A program made the translations under genes and the position numbers. 64,000 nucleotides of DNA from Brooklawnia cerclae (lineage in GTDB: Bacteria > Actinomycetota > Actinomycetes > Propionibacteriales > Propionibacteriaceae). The stretch is from NCBI RefSeq assembly GCF_011758645.1, contig NZ_JAAMOZ010000002.1, positions 124,001 to 188,000 on the forward strand. Reading direction: 5' to 3'. Each line of letters opens with the position of its first letter. Positions within the stretch are counted from its first letter, which is position 1. Shown here piece after piece: positions 37,725 through 47,356 of this stretch. The notes below the pieces were generated by a model. It worked only from the letters and a program-made list of their open reading frames with translations. It did no database searches and was not told the DNA's origin.

Positions 37725-38645
37725 ATGACCACCAGGCCGCCCGCTGTCGCAGGGTCGTTCTACCCTGCTGATCCGGTCGGACTCGCCGCCACTGTGGACG
37801 CGCTGCTGTCGAGGGCACGCCATTTGGGCGATCGGCCGATCGACGCGCATGACGGTGATGCGCACCGCATGCTCGACGAGCACGCACGCGACGATCGCCT
37901 CGACGATTACGTGCCGCGACCGCGCGTCGTGCCGTCGTCCGTCGCGCCGCCGAAGGCGCTGATCAGCCCCCATGCCGGATACGTCTTCTCGGGGTCCACC
38001 GCAGCGCTCGGCTTCGCCGCGCTCGATCCGGGCGAGCGGCCGATCACGCGTGTGGTCGTGGCCTGCCCGACCCACCGTGTCGGCGTCCGCGGGATCGCGC
38101 TTCCCGACGCGGACGCGTTCGTGACCCCGCTCGGGACGATCCCCGTCGACCGCGAGACGACGTCGCGGATCGCGACCCTGCCGCAGGTCGTCGTCCGGCC
38201 CGACGTGCATGCCCAGGAGCACGCGATCGAGGTGCAACTCCCGTTCCTGCAACGTGTGCTGGACGAGTTCAGCCTCGTGCCGCTGGCCGTCGGCGATGTG
38301 CCCCCCGAGGTGGCCGCCGCAGCCCTCGACGCATGCTGGGGCGGCCCCGAGACCCTCGTGATCGTCAGTTCCGACCTGTCCCATTACCACCCCTACGAGC
38401 AGGCCCGCTCACTCGATCAGGACACCGTCGCGCGCATCCTGCGGGTCGAGGGTCCCGTCGGCGATCAGCGGGCCTGCGGGGTGCGCGCCCTCAACGGGCT
38501 GCTGGCCGCCGCACCCGGCCATCGGCTGCGCCCCACCCTGCTGGGCATGTGCAACTCGGGCGACACCAGGGGCGACCGGTCGGGGGTCGTGGGCTATGCG
38601 TCCATCGCGTGGCACGAGGGCGCCCGGCGCGAGGACGTGGCATGA
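37725..38645 (+). CDS. amrB: AmmeMemoRadiSam system protein B (MEMO-like)
   Basis: A 306-residue MEMO-family protein related to the non-haem iron extradiol-dioxygenase fold. The start RPPAVAGSFYPADP is the family N-terminal signature. Putative metal ligands match those in human MEMO1: His in LISPHAGYVFSGS, His in QEHAIEVQLPFLQ and Cys in GMCNSGD; VIVSSDLSHYHPYE is another conserved box. ATG 37725 has GGAGGGG upstream. Its stop overlaps the amrA start (ATGA). The human homologue binds iron and copper; the bacterial function is not established. Confidence 0.93.
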   Translation: MTTRPPAVAGSFYPADPVGLAATVDALLSRARHLGDRPIDAHDGDAHRMLDEHARDDRLDDYVPRPRVVPSSVAPPKALISPHAGYVFSGSTAALGFAALDPGERPITRVVVACPTHRVGVRGIALPDADAFVTPLGTIPVDRETTSRIATLPQVVVRPDVHAQEHAIEVQLPFLQRVLDEFSLVPLAVGDVPPEVAAAALDACWGGPETLVIVSSDLSHYHPYEQARSLDQDTVARILRVEGPVGDQRACGVRALNGLLAAAPGHRLRPTLLGMCNSGDTRGDRSGVVGYASIAWHEGARREDVA

Positions 38646-39223
38646 GCGTCCCGGACGACGCGGGACGCGTCCTGCTGCCGCTGGCGCGGGGGGCGATCGC
38701 CGAGCGCCTCGGTCTGCGAGCACCGGACGTCGAACGTGCCGACTGGCTGGACGAACCGGGTGCCTCGTTCGTCACCCTCACCATCGGTGATCGGCTGCGC
38801 GGGTGCATCGGGACGATCCTGGCGCATCGGCCGCTGGGCGACGACGTGGTGGCCAACGCCCGGCACGCGGCCTTCGACGACTCCCGGTTCGCGCCGTTGC
38901 GAGCCGACGAGTTCGGGGCGGTGACCCTGGAGGTCTCGGTGCTCACCGCCCCCGACCCCGTGCGCTTCACCAGCCGCGACGACCTCCTCGCCCGGTTGCG
39001 TCCGGGTACCGACGGGCTGATCGTCCGGGCGGTCGGTCGCCGCGCGACCTTCCTGCCGCAGGTGTGGGAGAAACTGCCCGATCCCGGCCGGTTCGTGGAG
39101 CAGTTGCTGCGCAAAGCCGGTCTCCCCGAATCATGGTGGGAACCTGACGAACTTGTGGTCGAGCGGTACGGGGTCCGCGCCTGGTCCGAGCCGGACGGGT
39201 ACGAGTCGAAGGGGAGGGGCTGA
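38642..39223 (+). CDS. amrA: AmmeMemoRadiSam system protein A (AMMECR1 domain)
   Basis: A 193-residue AMMECR1-domain protein, full length. The invariant family motif LRGCIGT is present (about residues 56-62), followed by the helix LGDDVVANARHAAFDDSRF and the strand VTLEVSVL. Biochemical function is unknown across the family; the conserved Cys within LRGCIG suggests a reactive or ligand site. It is wedged between amrB (ATGA overlap) and amrS (4-nt gap), so all three are translationally coupled. Confidence 0.93.
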   Translation: MSVPDDAGRVLLPLARGAIAERLGLRAPDVERADWLDEPGASFVTLTIGDRLRGCIGTILAHRPLGDDVVANARHAAFDDSRFAPLRADEFGAVTLEVSVLTAPDPVRFTSRDDLLARLRPGTDGLIVRAVGRRATFLPQVWEKLPDPGRFVEQLLRKAGLPESWWEPDELVVERYGVRAWSEPDGYESKGRG

Positions 39224-39227
39224 TCCG

Positions 39228-40322
<1,095 letters not shown>

Positions 40323-40331
40323 CCTGCCTGC

Positions 40332-40703
40332 ATGAGCGAAAAGCCCTTCATCGAACCACCCACCGGCCCGGTCCCCGCCGAACTGCAGATCATCGACGAG
40401 GTCGTCGGTGAGGGCAAGGAGGCGACTCGCGGTGCCACCGTGTTCGTCGATTACGTCGGCGTCGGCTTCGATTCGGGCGAGGAATTCGACGCCTCCTACA
40501 ACCGTGGTGAGCCGCTGGCCTTCCGGCTCGGCATCGGTCAGGTCATCAAGGGATGGGACGACGGCGTGCTCGGCATGAAGGTGGGTGGACGGCGCAGGCT
40601 GGTCATCCCCGCTCACCTCGCGTACGGCCGCCGGGGCGTCCCCGGGGTCATCGGCCCGAACGAGGCACTGATCTTCGTCTGCGAGCTGCGCGACGTGCGC
40701 TGA
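40332..40703 (+). CDS. FKBP-type peptidyl-prolyl cis-trans isomerase
   Basis: A 123-residue single-domain FKBP accelerating proline isomerisation in protein folding. Active-site segments include VDYVGVGFDSGEEFDASYNRG, LGIGQVIKGWDDGVLGMKVGG, RRLVIPAHLAYG and LIFVCEL. No signal peptide, so cytoplasmic. TAACCT (40320-40325), which overlaps the amrS stop codon region, sits 6 nt before ATG 40332, so it may have its own leaderless transcript besides read-through from amrS. Confidence 0.95.
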   Translation: MSEKPFIEPPTGPVPAELQIIDEVVGEGKEATRGATVFVDYVGVGFDSGEEFDASYNRGEPLAFRLGIGQVIKGWDDGVLGMKVGGRRRLVIPAHLAYGRRGVPGVIGPNEALIFVCELRDVR

Positions 40704-40710
40704 GGTCGGC

Positions 40711-40727
40711 CACCGCCTCAGGCGGTG
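40711..40727. terminator. Short convergent hairpin
   Basis: CACCGCC (40711-40717) / GGCGGTG (40721-40727) with a 3-nt loop that is the minus-strand stop codon of the ABM gene. It may end transcription in both directions between convergent genes. Confidence 0.4.
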
Positions 40728-41041
40728 AGCATGAGGGCCTCGTCGCCGAACTCCATGTGCTGCTCGTAGTGGCGGTGCTCGAGGAGGTACTCGGCGAACG
40801 GCTTCAGCAGCTGGTAGTAGGTGTCGCACTGGCTGCCGCGCCGGAAGCCCTCGGTGTGGCCCGACAGCGAGTCCCACTCGATCCGCACGGTCCAGTTGGA
40901 GGGCACTTCGACGCACTGGCTGACCTCGCAGCTCAGCACGTGCCCCGACAAGCGCAACGGCTCGCGTGCGCTGCGCCACATGGTCGTGAACTGGTCGACA
41001 CGGTCGGCCGGAATGGTGTAGCGGCTGTACTCGATGATCAT
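40718..41041 (-). CDS. Antibiotic biosynthesis monooxygenase (ABM) domain protein
   Basis: A 107-residue dimeric alpha/beta-barrel protein. It opens MIIEYSRYTIPADRVDQF and contains LSCEVSQCVEVPSNWTVRIEWDS with the characteristic ...RIEWDSLSGHTEGFR segment where His often binds haem or substrate in related families. Members act on quinones, haem or serve unknown oxidative roles. ATG 41041 has AGGGG upstream. No biosynthetic cluster surrounds it, so a stress or quinone function is likelier than antibiotic synthesis. Confidence 0.8.
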   Translation of the reverse strand: MIIEYSRYTIPADRVDQFTTMWRSAREPLRLSGHVLSCEVSQCVEVPSNWTVRIEWDSLSGHTEGFRRGSQCDTYYQLLKPFAEYLLEHRHYEQHMEFGDEALMLTA

Positions 41042-41135
41042 CTCGAGTCCCCTCGGTCTCGTCGTTGTTCGCCACCAAGGGTTGCCGCGGATGGTGACGA
41101 ATCGGCTACGCCGACGCGACACGGGGATGACATCT

Positions 41136-41477
41136 TCACCCACCGGTCGGGAACTCGCGCGGCAGGCGTGCGACCCATGCCGAGGGATCGGCGCGGCACG
41201 AGGCGATTCGTGCGCCCGGCGCGTCGGGGACGAAGGGGATGCCCTCGTCGTCCCACCGCGCCCGCGCCGCCGGCAGCAGATGGGCCGGCAACTCGCCCCG
41301 CACGTTCGTGACACGCCACCAGGGCAGGTCGGCCCCCTCGGCCGCCATGATCCGTCCGACCTGGCGGGCGTGGCATCCGACGAGTTCCGCGACGTCGCCG
41401 TAGGTCGCGATCGTTCCGGTGGGGATGGCGGACACCGCCGTTCGCACCCGGCTGACGAGATCGTCCATGGTGAGCAT
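41136..41477 (-). CDS. Alkyltransferase-like (ATL) protein, MGMT family
   Basis: A 113-residue protein equal to the C-terminal DNA-binding domain of O6-alkylguanine-DNA alkyltransferase. The motif IPTGTIATYGDVAELVGCHARQVGRIM carries the DNA-binding helix. The active-site PCHR of repair enzymes is replaced by LPWWRVTN, so the acceptor Cys is Trp: it should bind O6-alkylguanine and recruit nucleotide-excision repair rather than repair directly. Start ATG 41477 (or 41468) is uncertain. It lies 35 bp beyond cycA on the same strand; the AlkD-like gene at 35039 is a second alkylation-damage gene in the window. Confidence 0.85.
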   Translation of the reverse strand: MLTMDDLVSRVRTAVSAIPTGTIATYGDVAELVGCHARQVGRIMAAEGADLPWWRVTNVRGELPAHLLPAARARWDDEGIPFVPDAPGARIASCRADPSAWVARLPREFPTGG

Positions 41478-41512
41478 GGTCGCTCGTGCGAACGGCGGTG
41501 TCCACTCGCGCG

Positions 41513-43126
41513 CTATGTGGAGCGTGCGGATTGGTTGCGTGCCGCCTCGATGACGGCCTGTACCTCGACGACCGTCTCGGCTTCCACCACGGCGGCGGTC
41601 CCGGTCGTGGGTCCGTCGTCCACCACGGGCTCGGCCTCGGCAAGGCCCGCGCCCTCGGCCACCAGCGCCACCTCCAGTGGATGACCGGAGCCGGCCGGCT
41701 CCGGTTCGGGGAGGGCGCCCCGATGCGACCGGCGATGCAGCAGGTAGAGGATTCCCAGCAGGACGAACCAGACGGGCGTGGCCATCAGTGCCGCACGGGT
41801 GTCGGGCTCGAAGGCCAGGACCACGATCATCGCGACGAAGAAGACCAGCACCACGTAGGTCAGCGGTATGCCCAGCGGCATCTTGTAGGGCGAGGCCTCG
41901 TGCAGTTCGGGGCTGCGACGCCGGTACACCAGGTAGCAGACCATGATGACGCCCCACACGAAGATGAAGAGCACCGAGGCCACCGTCGTGGCAAGCGTGA
42001 ACGCGCCGACGATCGAGTCGGAGACGTACAGCAGCACCAGACCCGGCAGCAGGCAGGAACACGAGAACACGAGCCCCTTGGCCGGCACGCCGTGCGAGGT
42101 GAGGCGCCCGAAGGCGACCGGCGCCTTGCGGTCGAGGGACAGCCCGTACAACATGCGGGAGGTGGAGAACATCCCGGAGTTGGCCGAGGAGGCCGCCGAC
42201 GTCAGGACGACGAAGTTGACCACCGAGGCCGCCGCGCCGAATCCGGCCAGGGAGAACATCGACACGAACGGGCTCACCGACGGGTTGATCGAACGCCACG
42301 GGGTGACCGACATGATGGCGGTCAGCGCGCAGACGTAGAACAGCATCACCCGCACCGGGATGGCGTTGATGGCCTTGGGCAGCGTCCTGACCGGGTCCTT
42401 GGTCTCGGCGGCGGCAGTGCCGACGAGTTCGATGCCGACGAAGGCGAAGAACGCGATCTGGAAGCCGGCCAGGAACCCCTGGCCGCCGGTGGGGAAGAAC
42501 CCGCCGTCGTTGTAGAGGTTGGCCAGCGTCGCCCGATGGCCTTCCGGCGAGATGAACCCCGAGACGATCAGGACGACTGCGACGACGATCAGGGCGATGA
42601 TCGCCACGATCTTGATCATCGCGAACCAGAACTCGATCTCGCCGAACAGCCGCACGGCGATGAGGTTCAGGCCCAGGAGCAGGAGGACCAGGCAGGTGGC
42701 CGGGAGCCACTTCGGGACGTCGGGCCACCAGAACTGCACGTAGGACGTCACGGCGGTCAGGTCGGCGATGCCGATGACGATCCAGCAGAACCAGTAGGTC
42801 CAACCGGCGAAGAAACCGGCCCAGGGGCCGAGGATGTCCTCCGCGATGTCGCGGAACGACTTGTAGTTCAGGTTCGACAGCAGCAACTCGCCCATGGCGC
42901 GCATCACGAAGAACAAGACGGTGCCGATGATGGCGTAGACGAGCAGGATCGACGGGCCGGCGAGCGAGATCGTCTTGCCGGATCCCATGAACAGGCCTGT
43001 GCCGATGGCGCCTCCGATGGCGATCAGCTGCAGGTGCCGGTTGCCCAGGCCGCGGTGGAGGCCCTCGCTCGAAGTGGCGGGTTCCTCCGGGCAGGTGGTG
43101 GTTGCGGATGGTTGATGGCTACTCAC
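41513..43126 (-). CDS. cycA: Amino acid permease, D-serine/D-alanine/glycine transporter (CycA-like)
   Basis: A 537-residue APC-superfamily proton symporter with 12 helices. It begins GLHRGLGNRHLQLIAIGGAIGTGLF and contains MRAMGELLLSNLNYKSF, GWTYWFCWIV, FVGIELVGTAAAETKDP, and VNFVVLTSAASSANSG. These match E. coli CycA far better than other AAT permeases. The C-terminal ~70 residues form an acidic/Val-rich cytoplasmic tail absent in E. coli (470 aa). GTG 43126 has AAAGGAG 7 nt upstream. It follows ald on the same strand, giving uptake plus deamination of alanine. Confidence 0.9.
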   Translation of the reverse strand: MSSHQPSATTTCPEEPATSSEGLHRGLGNRHLQLIAIGGAIGTGLFMGSGKTISLAGPSILLVYAIIGTVLFFVMRAMGELLLSNLNYKSFRDIAEDILGPWAGFFAGWTYWFCWIVIGIADLTAVTSYVQFWWPDVPKWLPATCLVLLLLGLNLIAVRLFGEIEFWFAMIKIVAIIALIVVAVVLIVSGFISPEGHRATLANLYNDGGFFPTGGQGFLAGFQIAFFAFVGIELVGTAAAETKDPVRTLPKAINAIPVRVMLFYVCALTAIMSVTPWRSINPSVSPFVSMFSLAGFGAAASVVNFVVLTSAASSANSGMFSTSRMLYGLSLDRKAPVAFGRLTSHGVPAKGLVFSCSCLLPGLVLLYVSDSIVGAFTLATTVASVLFIFVWGVIMVCYLVYRRRSPELHEASPYKMPLGIPLTYVVLVFFVAMIVVLAFEPDTRAALMATPVWFVLLGILYLLHRRSHRGALPEPEPAGSGHPLEVALVAEGAGLAEAEPVVDDGPTTGTAAVVEAETVVEVQAVIEAARNQSARST

Positions 43127-43210
43127 GTGGGAACTCCTTTGTTTCCAGGGCGGTAGACAGGTTCGTCGGGCGTGGCCGGGCGGGCGGGGGTGGAGGTGCC
43201 CACCCGGCCG

Positions 43211-43259
43211 GCCGGATGCGTGCTCTTGTGGCCGTCGAGCGGCGGAGCACACATCCGGC
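43211..43259 (-). terminator. Hairpin between ald and cycA
   Basis: A 15-bp inverted repeat with one wobble (43211-43225 GCCGGATGCGTGCTC; 43245-43259 GAGCACACATCCGGC). Located directly after ald and 85 bp before cycA, it may terminate or attenuate read-through to the permease. Confidence 0.5.
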
Positions 43260-43280
43260 ACGGTGGCCGGCGGAGCCTGC

Positions 43281-44399
43281 TCAGGCCGCCAGCACGTGCT
43301 CGACGGGAGTGAAGCTGTGGCCCCAGGCAGTGGCGACGGGCTCGCTGGTCAGCTCGCCGGCCACCGTCGACAGGCCCCGTGCCAGTGCGCGATCGCCGGT
43401 GAGCGCGGTCCGCCAGCCGAGGTCGGCCAGACGCGTGACGTAGGGCAGGGTCGCGTTGGTGAGTGCGTAGGTCGAGGTGACCGGGACGGCACCCGGGATG
43501 TTCGCCACCGCGTAGAAGAGGCTGTTGTGCACCTGGTAGGTGGGATCCGCGTGGGTGGTGGGATGAGTGTCGGCGAAGCACCCACCCTGGTCGACGGCGA
43601 TGTCGACGAACACCGAGCCGGGTTTGGCGGCGGCGACCATCTCGTTGGTCACGAGCTTGGGTGCCCGCGCGCCCGGCACCAGGACGGAGCCGATGACCAG
43701 ATCGGCGTCGCGGATGGCGTCCTGGATGGAGTAGGCGGTCGAGGTGATGGTGCTGGCCCTGCCGCCGAACTCGGAATCGAGTTGGACGAGCCGTTCGGCG
43801 TTGATGTCGAGGATGGTGACATTCGCGCGCAGGCCGTAGGCGATCTGCGCCGCGTTGTGGCCGGCCGTGCCGCCTCCGATGACGACGACCTTGCCGGGGG
43901 CGACGCCGGGGACGCCGGACACCAGGATGCCGTCGCCGCCGTTGTGCTTCAGCAGGCACTGGGAGCCGATGACGGCGGCGAATCGTCCGGCGACCTCGCT
44001 CATCGGCGAGAGCAGCGGGAGCGCACCGCTGTCGGTCTGCACGGTCTCGTAGGCGACCGACAGCGTGCCGGACGACAACAGGGCGTCGGTCAGGGGCTGG
44101 TCGGCGGCGAGGTGGAGGTAGGTGAACAGCACCAGGTCGGGACGCAGGTAGCCGTACTCCTGCTCGATGGGTTCCTTCACCTTGAGGACGAGTTCGGCGT
44201 CACCCCAGGCCTGTGCCGCAGAGCCGACGATGGTTGCACCGGCGTGCTGGTAGTCCGCGTCGGTGATGGCCGAGCCGACGCCCGCCCCGGTCTCGATGAG
44301 GACTTGGTGGCCCCGCTGGGCCAGATGATGCACGCCGGCCGGAGTGATCGCGACGCGGCACTCCTGACTCTTGATCTCCTTCGGAACACCGATTCTCAT
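43281..44399 (-). CDS. ald: Alanine dehydrogenase
   Basis: A 372-residue NAD-dependent enzyme converting L-alanine to pyruvate and ammonia. It starts MRIGVPKEIKSQECRVAITP, has the conserved KVKEPIEQEY loop (substrate Lys) and the NAD fold VVVIGGGTAGHNAAQIAYGL. AVDQGGCFADTHPTTH is a family signature. Length is exactly that expected (~370). ATG 44399 follows AAAGGGG. Divergent from the Lrp/AsnC gene across 130 bp and followed by cycA. Pyruvate made here could enter the PFOR encoded at the window end. Confidence 0.96.
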   Translation of the reverse strand: MRIGVPKEIKSQECRVAITPAGVHHLAQRGHQVLIETGAGVGSAITDADYQHAGATIVGSAAQAWGDAELVLKVKEPIEQEYGYLRPDLVLFTYLHLAADQPLTDALLSSGTLSVAYETVQTDSGALPLLSPMSEVAGRFAAVIGSQCLLKHNGGDGILVSGVPGVAPGKVVVIGGGTAGHNAAQIAYGLRANVTILDINAERLVQLDSEFGGRASTITSTAYSIQDAIRDADLVIGSVLVPGARAPKLVTNEMVAAAKPGSVFVDIAVDQGGCFADTHPTTHADPTYQVHNSLFYAVANIPGAVPVTSTYALTNATLPYVTRLADLGWRTALTGDRALARGLSTVAGELTSEPVATAWGHSFTPVEHVLAA

Positions 44400-44491
44400 G
44401 GTGTGCCCCTTTCGGGCTTCTGGGGGATCGCTCCGCTGCGGATCCCATGAGCCGAGCATGACCGAAAACAGCCGCAGCGGTAAATCACTCA

Positions 44492-44522
44492 TTGCCAATG
44501 GTGTGGATCCTTCGAGTAAAAT
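44492..44522 (+). promoter_or_regulatory. Promoter of the Lrp/AsnC regulator gene
   Basis: -35-like TTGCCA (44492-44497), 19-bp spacer, and a near-consensus -10 TAAAAT (44517-44522). The GTG at 44530 begins 7 nt after the -10, implying that the transcript starts at the start codon. Confidence 0.6.
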
Positions 44523-44529
44523 CCGTGGA

Positions 44530-45042
44530 GTGACCAACGCAGGTCCTCACTCCAGAGCATCCAAACCGAAGAATCCTCGGTCCCTGGACGCTACCGACCG
44601 CGTGATCCTGCAGTTGTTGATCGCCCACGGACGCATGCCGAACGCCGCTATCGCGCAGGCGGCGTCCGTCGCGGAATCGACGGCGCACAATCGCGTGAAC
44701 GCCCTGACGGAGGCGGGCGTCATCCGCGGCATCCACGCCGAAGTGGATCTGGCTGCGGTCGGGCGTCCCATCGAGGCGATGATCCAGGTGCAGATCCAGC
44801 CGACCGCCCGCTCGCGGCTGCGCGAGGAGGCCGAGCGGCTCGCCAACTGTCCCGGGGTCGTCGAGGTGTTCTTCCTCGCCGGTTCCCGGGACCTTTTGGT
44901 CCGGGTCGCGGTCGCGGACGCGGCCGCCCTGCGCGACTTCGTCGTCAACGAGCTGAATCGGTGGCCCACCGTGGCCGCGACCGAGACGTCCATGGTGCTG
45001 GAGCATTTCCGCGGGACGCAGATGCTGGTGCTGTCGGCCTGA
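44530..45042 (+). CDS. Lrp/AsnC-family transcriptional regulator
   Basis: A 170-residue regulator: N-terminal winged helix (LDATDRVILQLLIAHGRMPNAAIAQAASVAESTAHNRVNAL) and C-terminal RAM ligand-binding domain (VEVFFLAGSRDLLVRVAV). GTG 44530 is chosen over upstream ATG 44458 because TAAAAT lies 7 nt upstream and the resulting length is normal for the family. It is divergent from ald-cycA and is the obvious candidate to activate them in response to alanine, as AldR/Lrp proteins do in other actinobacteria and Enterobacteria. Confidence 0.9.
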   Translation: MTNAGPHSRASKPKNPRSLDATDRVILQLLIAHGRMPNAAIAQAASVAESTAHNRVNALTEAGVIRGIHAEVDLAAVGRPIEAMIQVQIQPTARSRLREEAERLANCPGVVEVFFLAGSRDLLVRVAVADAAALRDFVVNELNRWPTVAATETSMVLEHFRGTQMLVLSA

Positions 45043-45074
45043 GCGTTCCCGCCGCGGCGTGGTCTACTGGGGGC

Positions 45075-46067
45075 ATGGCCGGACGACGACTCCCCGTGTT
45101 CCTGGCCGGGCTCCTGCTGATCTCCGGCTGCGCGAGCGCACCCTCCGGGGACGACGCCTCAGCAGACTCCTCACCGGTGCAGTCCTCCACGGAGGGGCCG
45201 ACGGTCGCCGGGCCGACCGCGTCCCCGCTGACGAGCGGCACGCCGGAGTCGACGCCCGCTCCACGGCCCGCGGAGCTTCCGGGTGGTGGGCAGGTGCTGT
45301 TGCCCCGATACCGGCTGTGCGGGTATGTGGGCTCGCCGGGTGCACCCGGCCAGGGCAGGCTCGGTGTCGGCGACCTGGGCGAGCGCGTGTCCGAGTCGCA
45401 GGAGGCCTGCGCCCCCTACGCCGGTGACCGGCAGGTCATGACGGTGATGGAGTTGATCGCGGTGACCGTCATGCCGAATCCGGGGGCCGACGGCATGTGG
45501 CGTCATCGCACGGATCCGGCGGTGATCGACTCCTGGCTCCGGGTGGCGCGCGAGCACCAGGCGATGCTGCTGCTCGACATCCAGCCCGGCCAGTCCGACT
45601 TCCTCACCGAGGTGAAGGCGCTCGAGCCCTACCTGTCGCAGCCCGACGTGGGTGTGGCGCTCGATCCGGAATGGGCGATGGAGCCCGGCCAGGTGCCCAT
45701 GCAGAGCTTCGGGTCGACGACCGGTCAGGAACTGGACGCGGTCGCGTCCTATCTCGCGGAGTTGGTCGAGCGCGATCGCCTGCCGGAGAAGGTCATGCTC
45801 TATCACGTCCTCCATCCGCAGATCGTCGGCGACGAATCTGCTCTGCGCCCGCATCCGGGGGTCGTCCTGATCAAGAGTGTCGACGGCATCGGTTCGCCAG
45901 CCGACAAGGTGGGCACCTACGACCGGGTGAAGCAGGCGGTGCCGCCGTACGTGCGCATGGGCTTCAAACTCTTCTACGAGGAGGACGTGCAGACCAGCGG
46001 CGTCCTCATGACACCGGAGCAGGTGATGGGGCTCGATCCGCGTCCCGACTACGTCATGTACGAGTGA
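45075..46067 (+). CDS. Putative lipoprotein of unknown function
   Basis: A 330-residue exported protein. The signal peptide ends in lipobox LISGC, making Cys19 the lipidated residue. A Ser/Thr/Pro-rich linker (~residues 20-70) leads to a globular domain with the strand pattern MTVMELIAVTVMPNPGADG, AMLLLDIQPGQSDFL, VGVALDPEWAMEPG and MLYHVLHPQIV. This is reminiscent of a TIM-barrel glycosidase-like fold, but I see no definite catalytic pair. Its 3' end overlaps the convergent MFS gene by 14 bp. Function unknown. Confidence 0.8.
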   Translation: MAGRRLPVFLAGLLLISGCASAPSGDDASADSSPVQSSTEGPTVAGPTASPLTSGTPESTPAPRPAELPGGGQVLLPRYRLCGYVGSPGAPGQGRLGVGDLGERVSESQEACAPYAGDRQVMTVMELIAVTVMPNPGADGMWRHRTDPAVIDSWLRVAREHQAMLLLDIQPGQSDFLTEVKALEPYLSQPDVGVALDPEWAMEPGQVPMQSFGSTTGQELDAVASYLAELVERDRLPEKVMLYHVLHPQIVGDESALRPHPGVVLIKSVDGIGSPADKVGTYDRVKQAVPPYVRMGFKLFYEEDVQTSGVLMTPEQVMGLDPRPDYVMYE

Positions 46068-47247
46068 CGGGGATGGTCGCGCCCGGGCTGTGCCGTGTGG
46101 GCACCAGACCGAGGACGAACGACAGCACCAGGGCCAGCACCCCGCAGCCGGCGCCCACCATGAACGTGTTCCGGTAGCCGAGGGGATCGATCAGCAGGCC
46201 CAGGATCAACGGTCCGAGGCCGGTTCCCAGATCGACCAGCAGGAAGTAGCTGCCGAGCGCGAGGCCGGCCCGGTCGGCACCCGTCCGGTTGATCGCCACG
46301 GTCTGGCCGGCGGTGACCAGCGTCCCGTAGCCGAGGCCCAGCAGCAGGGCCCCGGCCAGCAGCATCGTGGCGCTCGTCGCCCGAGCCGTCAGTATCGCGC
46401 CGACGACGAGGAAGGCCATCATGGGGGCCAGGACGGCGCGATCGTCCATGCGGTCCTGCAGGAGACCGACGCTCGGACGTCCGATGACCTCGGCGATCGC
46501 GTAGACGAGGAAGTAGACGGTCGCCGGCTGGGCGAGCCCGGCGGACTCGGAGAACTCCGCGAGATAGGCCAGGATCACCGCGAACGGGAAGGCGCACAGC
46601 GCCACGACCGCCGCGACCGGGAGAGCCGGTCGCGAGATGAATCCCCGCTCGCGGCGTGATCGGGCCGGGTGGGTCTCGCCGAGGCCCTTGCGCGCGACGA
46701 CGGACGCGAGCAGTGCGATGCCCGCCGCGACGACGGCCACGGTGAAGACCCCGGTCTGCCCGATGGGAGCGTCCGCCAGTCGCAGCGCGATCAACGGCCC
46801 GAGACCGGTCGCCACAGCGCCGCCACCGGTGACCCATCCGGACGCCTCGCCCCGCCGTGACGCCGGCGCGTTGGCCACCGCCGCTCCGGCGATGGCGGTC
46901 GTGCTCACGCCCATGGCGATGCCGTGGACGAACCGTACGGCGATGGTGAGGTCGGTGGTCGGGGTCAGGGGGTACAGCAGCGCGGCCACCAGATGCAGCA
47001 CGAGCGACCAGACGACCACGTTCCGCATGCCGAGGGCGTCGATGAGCCGGCCGCTGACCAGGCGGGCGCTGGTGCTGCCGAGCGAGAAGGCTGCCGCCAC
47101 CGCCCCGGCGATCGCCTGGCTGGCGCCGAACTCGTCCACGACGTAGCTGACGATCGTCGCGCCCAGCGTGTAGAAGTCGATGTAGACGCCGAAGTAGGCC
47201 AGGCACAACATGGCGTAGGCGGGGGTCAGCAGCCGTTCGCGCGTCAC
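46054..47247 (-). CDS. MFS transporter
   Basis: A 397-residue, 12-helix major facilitator. The MFS loop 2-3 signature appears as GSTSARLVSGRLIDALGMRN and the repeat in the second half as YAIAEVIGRPSVGLLQDRMDDR. Substrate unknown (drug or metabolite efflux type). GTG 47247 is chosen: TACGGT on the minus strand ends 6 nt upstream, a leaderless start; longer in-frame readings are low-complexity. Four CCCGCGGG-type palindromes lie 45-110 bp upstream. Confidence 0.88.
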   Translation of the reverse strand: MTRERLLTPAYAMLCLAYFGVYIDFYTLGATIVSYVVDEFGASQAIAGAVAAAFSLGSTSARLVSGRLIDALGMRNVVVWSLVLHLVAALLYPLTPTTDLTIAVRFVHGIAMGVSTTAIAGAAVANAPASRRGEASGWVTGGGAVATGLGPLIALRLADAPIGQTGVFTVAVVAAGIALLASVVARKGLGETHPARSRRERGFISRPALPVAAVVALCAFPFAVILAYLAEFSESAGLAQPATVYFLVYAIAEVIGRPSVGLLQDRMDDRAVLAPMMAFLVVGAILTARATSATMLLAGALLLGLGYGTLVTAGQTVAINRTGADRAGLALGSYFLLVDLGTGLGPLILGLLIDPLGYRNTFMVGAGCGVLALVLSFVLGLVPTRHSPGATIPVTRT

Positions 47248-47290
47248 CTGCTCACCGTACAGCAAGCGCTTTCCGCGCGGGGCCGCTGGT

Positions 47291-47356
47291 TCCCGCGGGT
47301 GGTGGGTGATTCGCGCGGGTGTCCCGTGCTCCCGCGGGTCGTGTGAGGCCCGCGGG
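47291..47356. promoter_or_regulatory. Phased CCCGCGGG palindrome cluster upstream of the MFS gene
   Basis: Copies TCCCGCGGGT (47291), TCGCGCGGGT (47311), CCCGCGGG (47331) and CCCGCGGG (47349) are spaced 20, 20 and 18 bp, i.e. about two helical turns. The array lies between the divergent MFS gene and the gene at 47492. Possible operator array; could also be a chance product of high GC. Confidence 0.35.
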
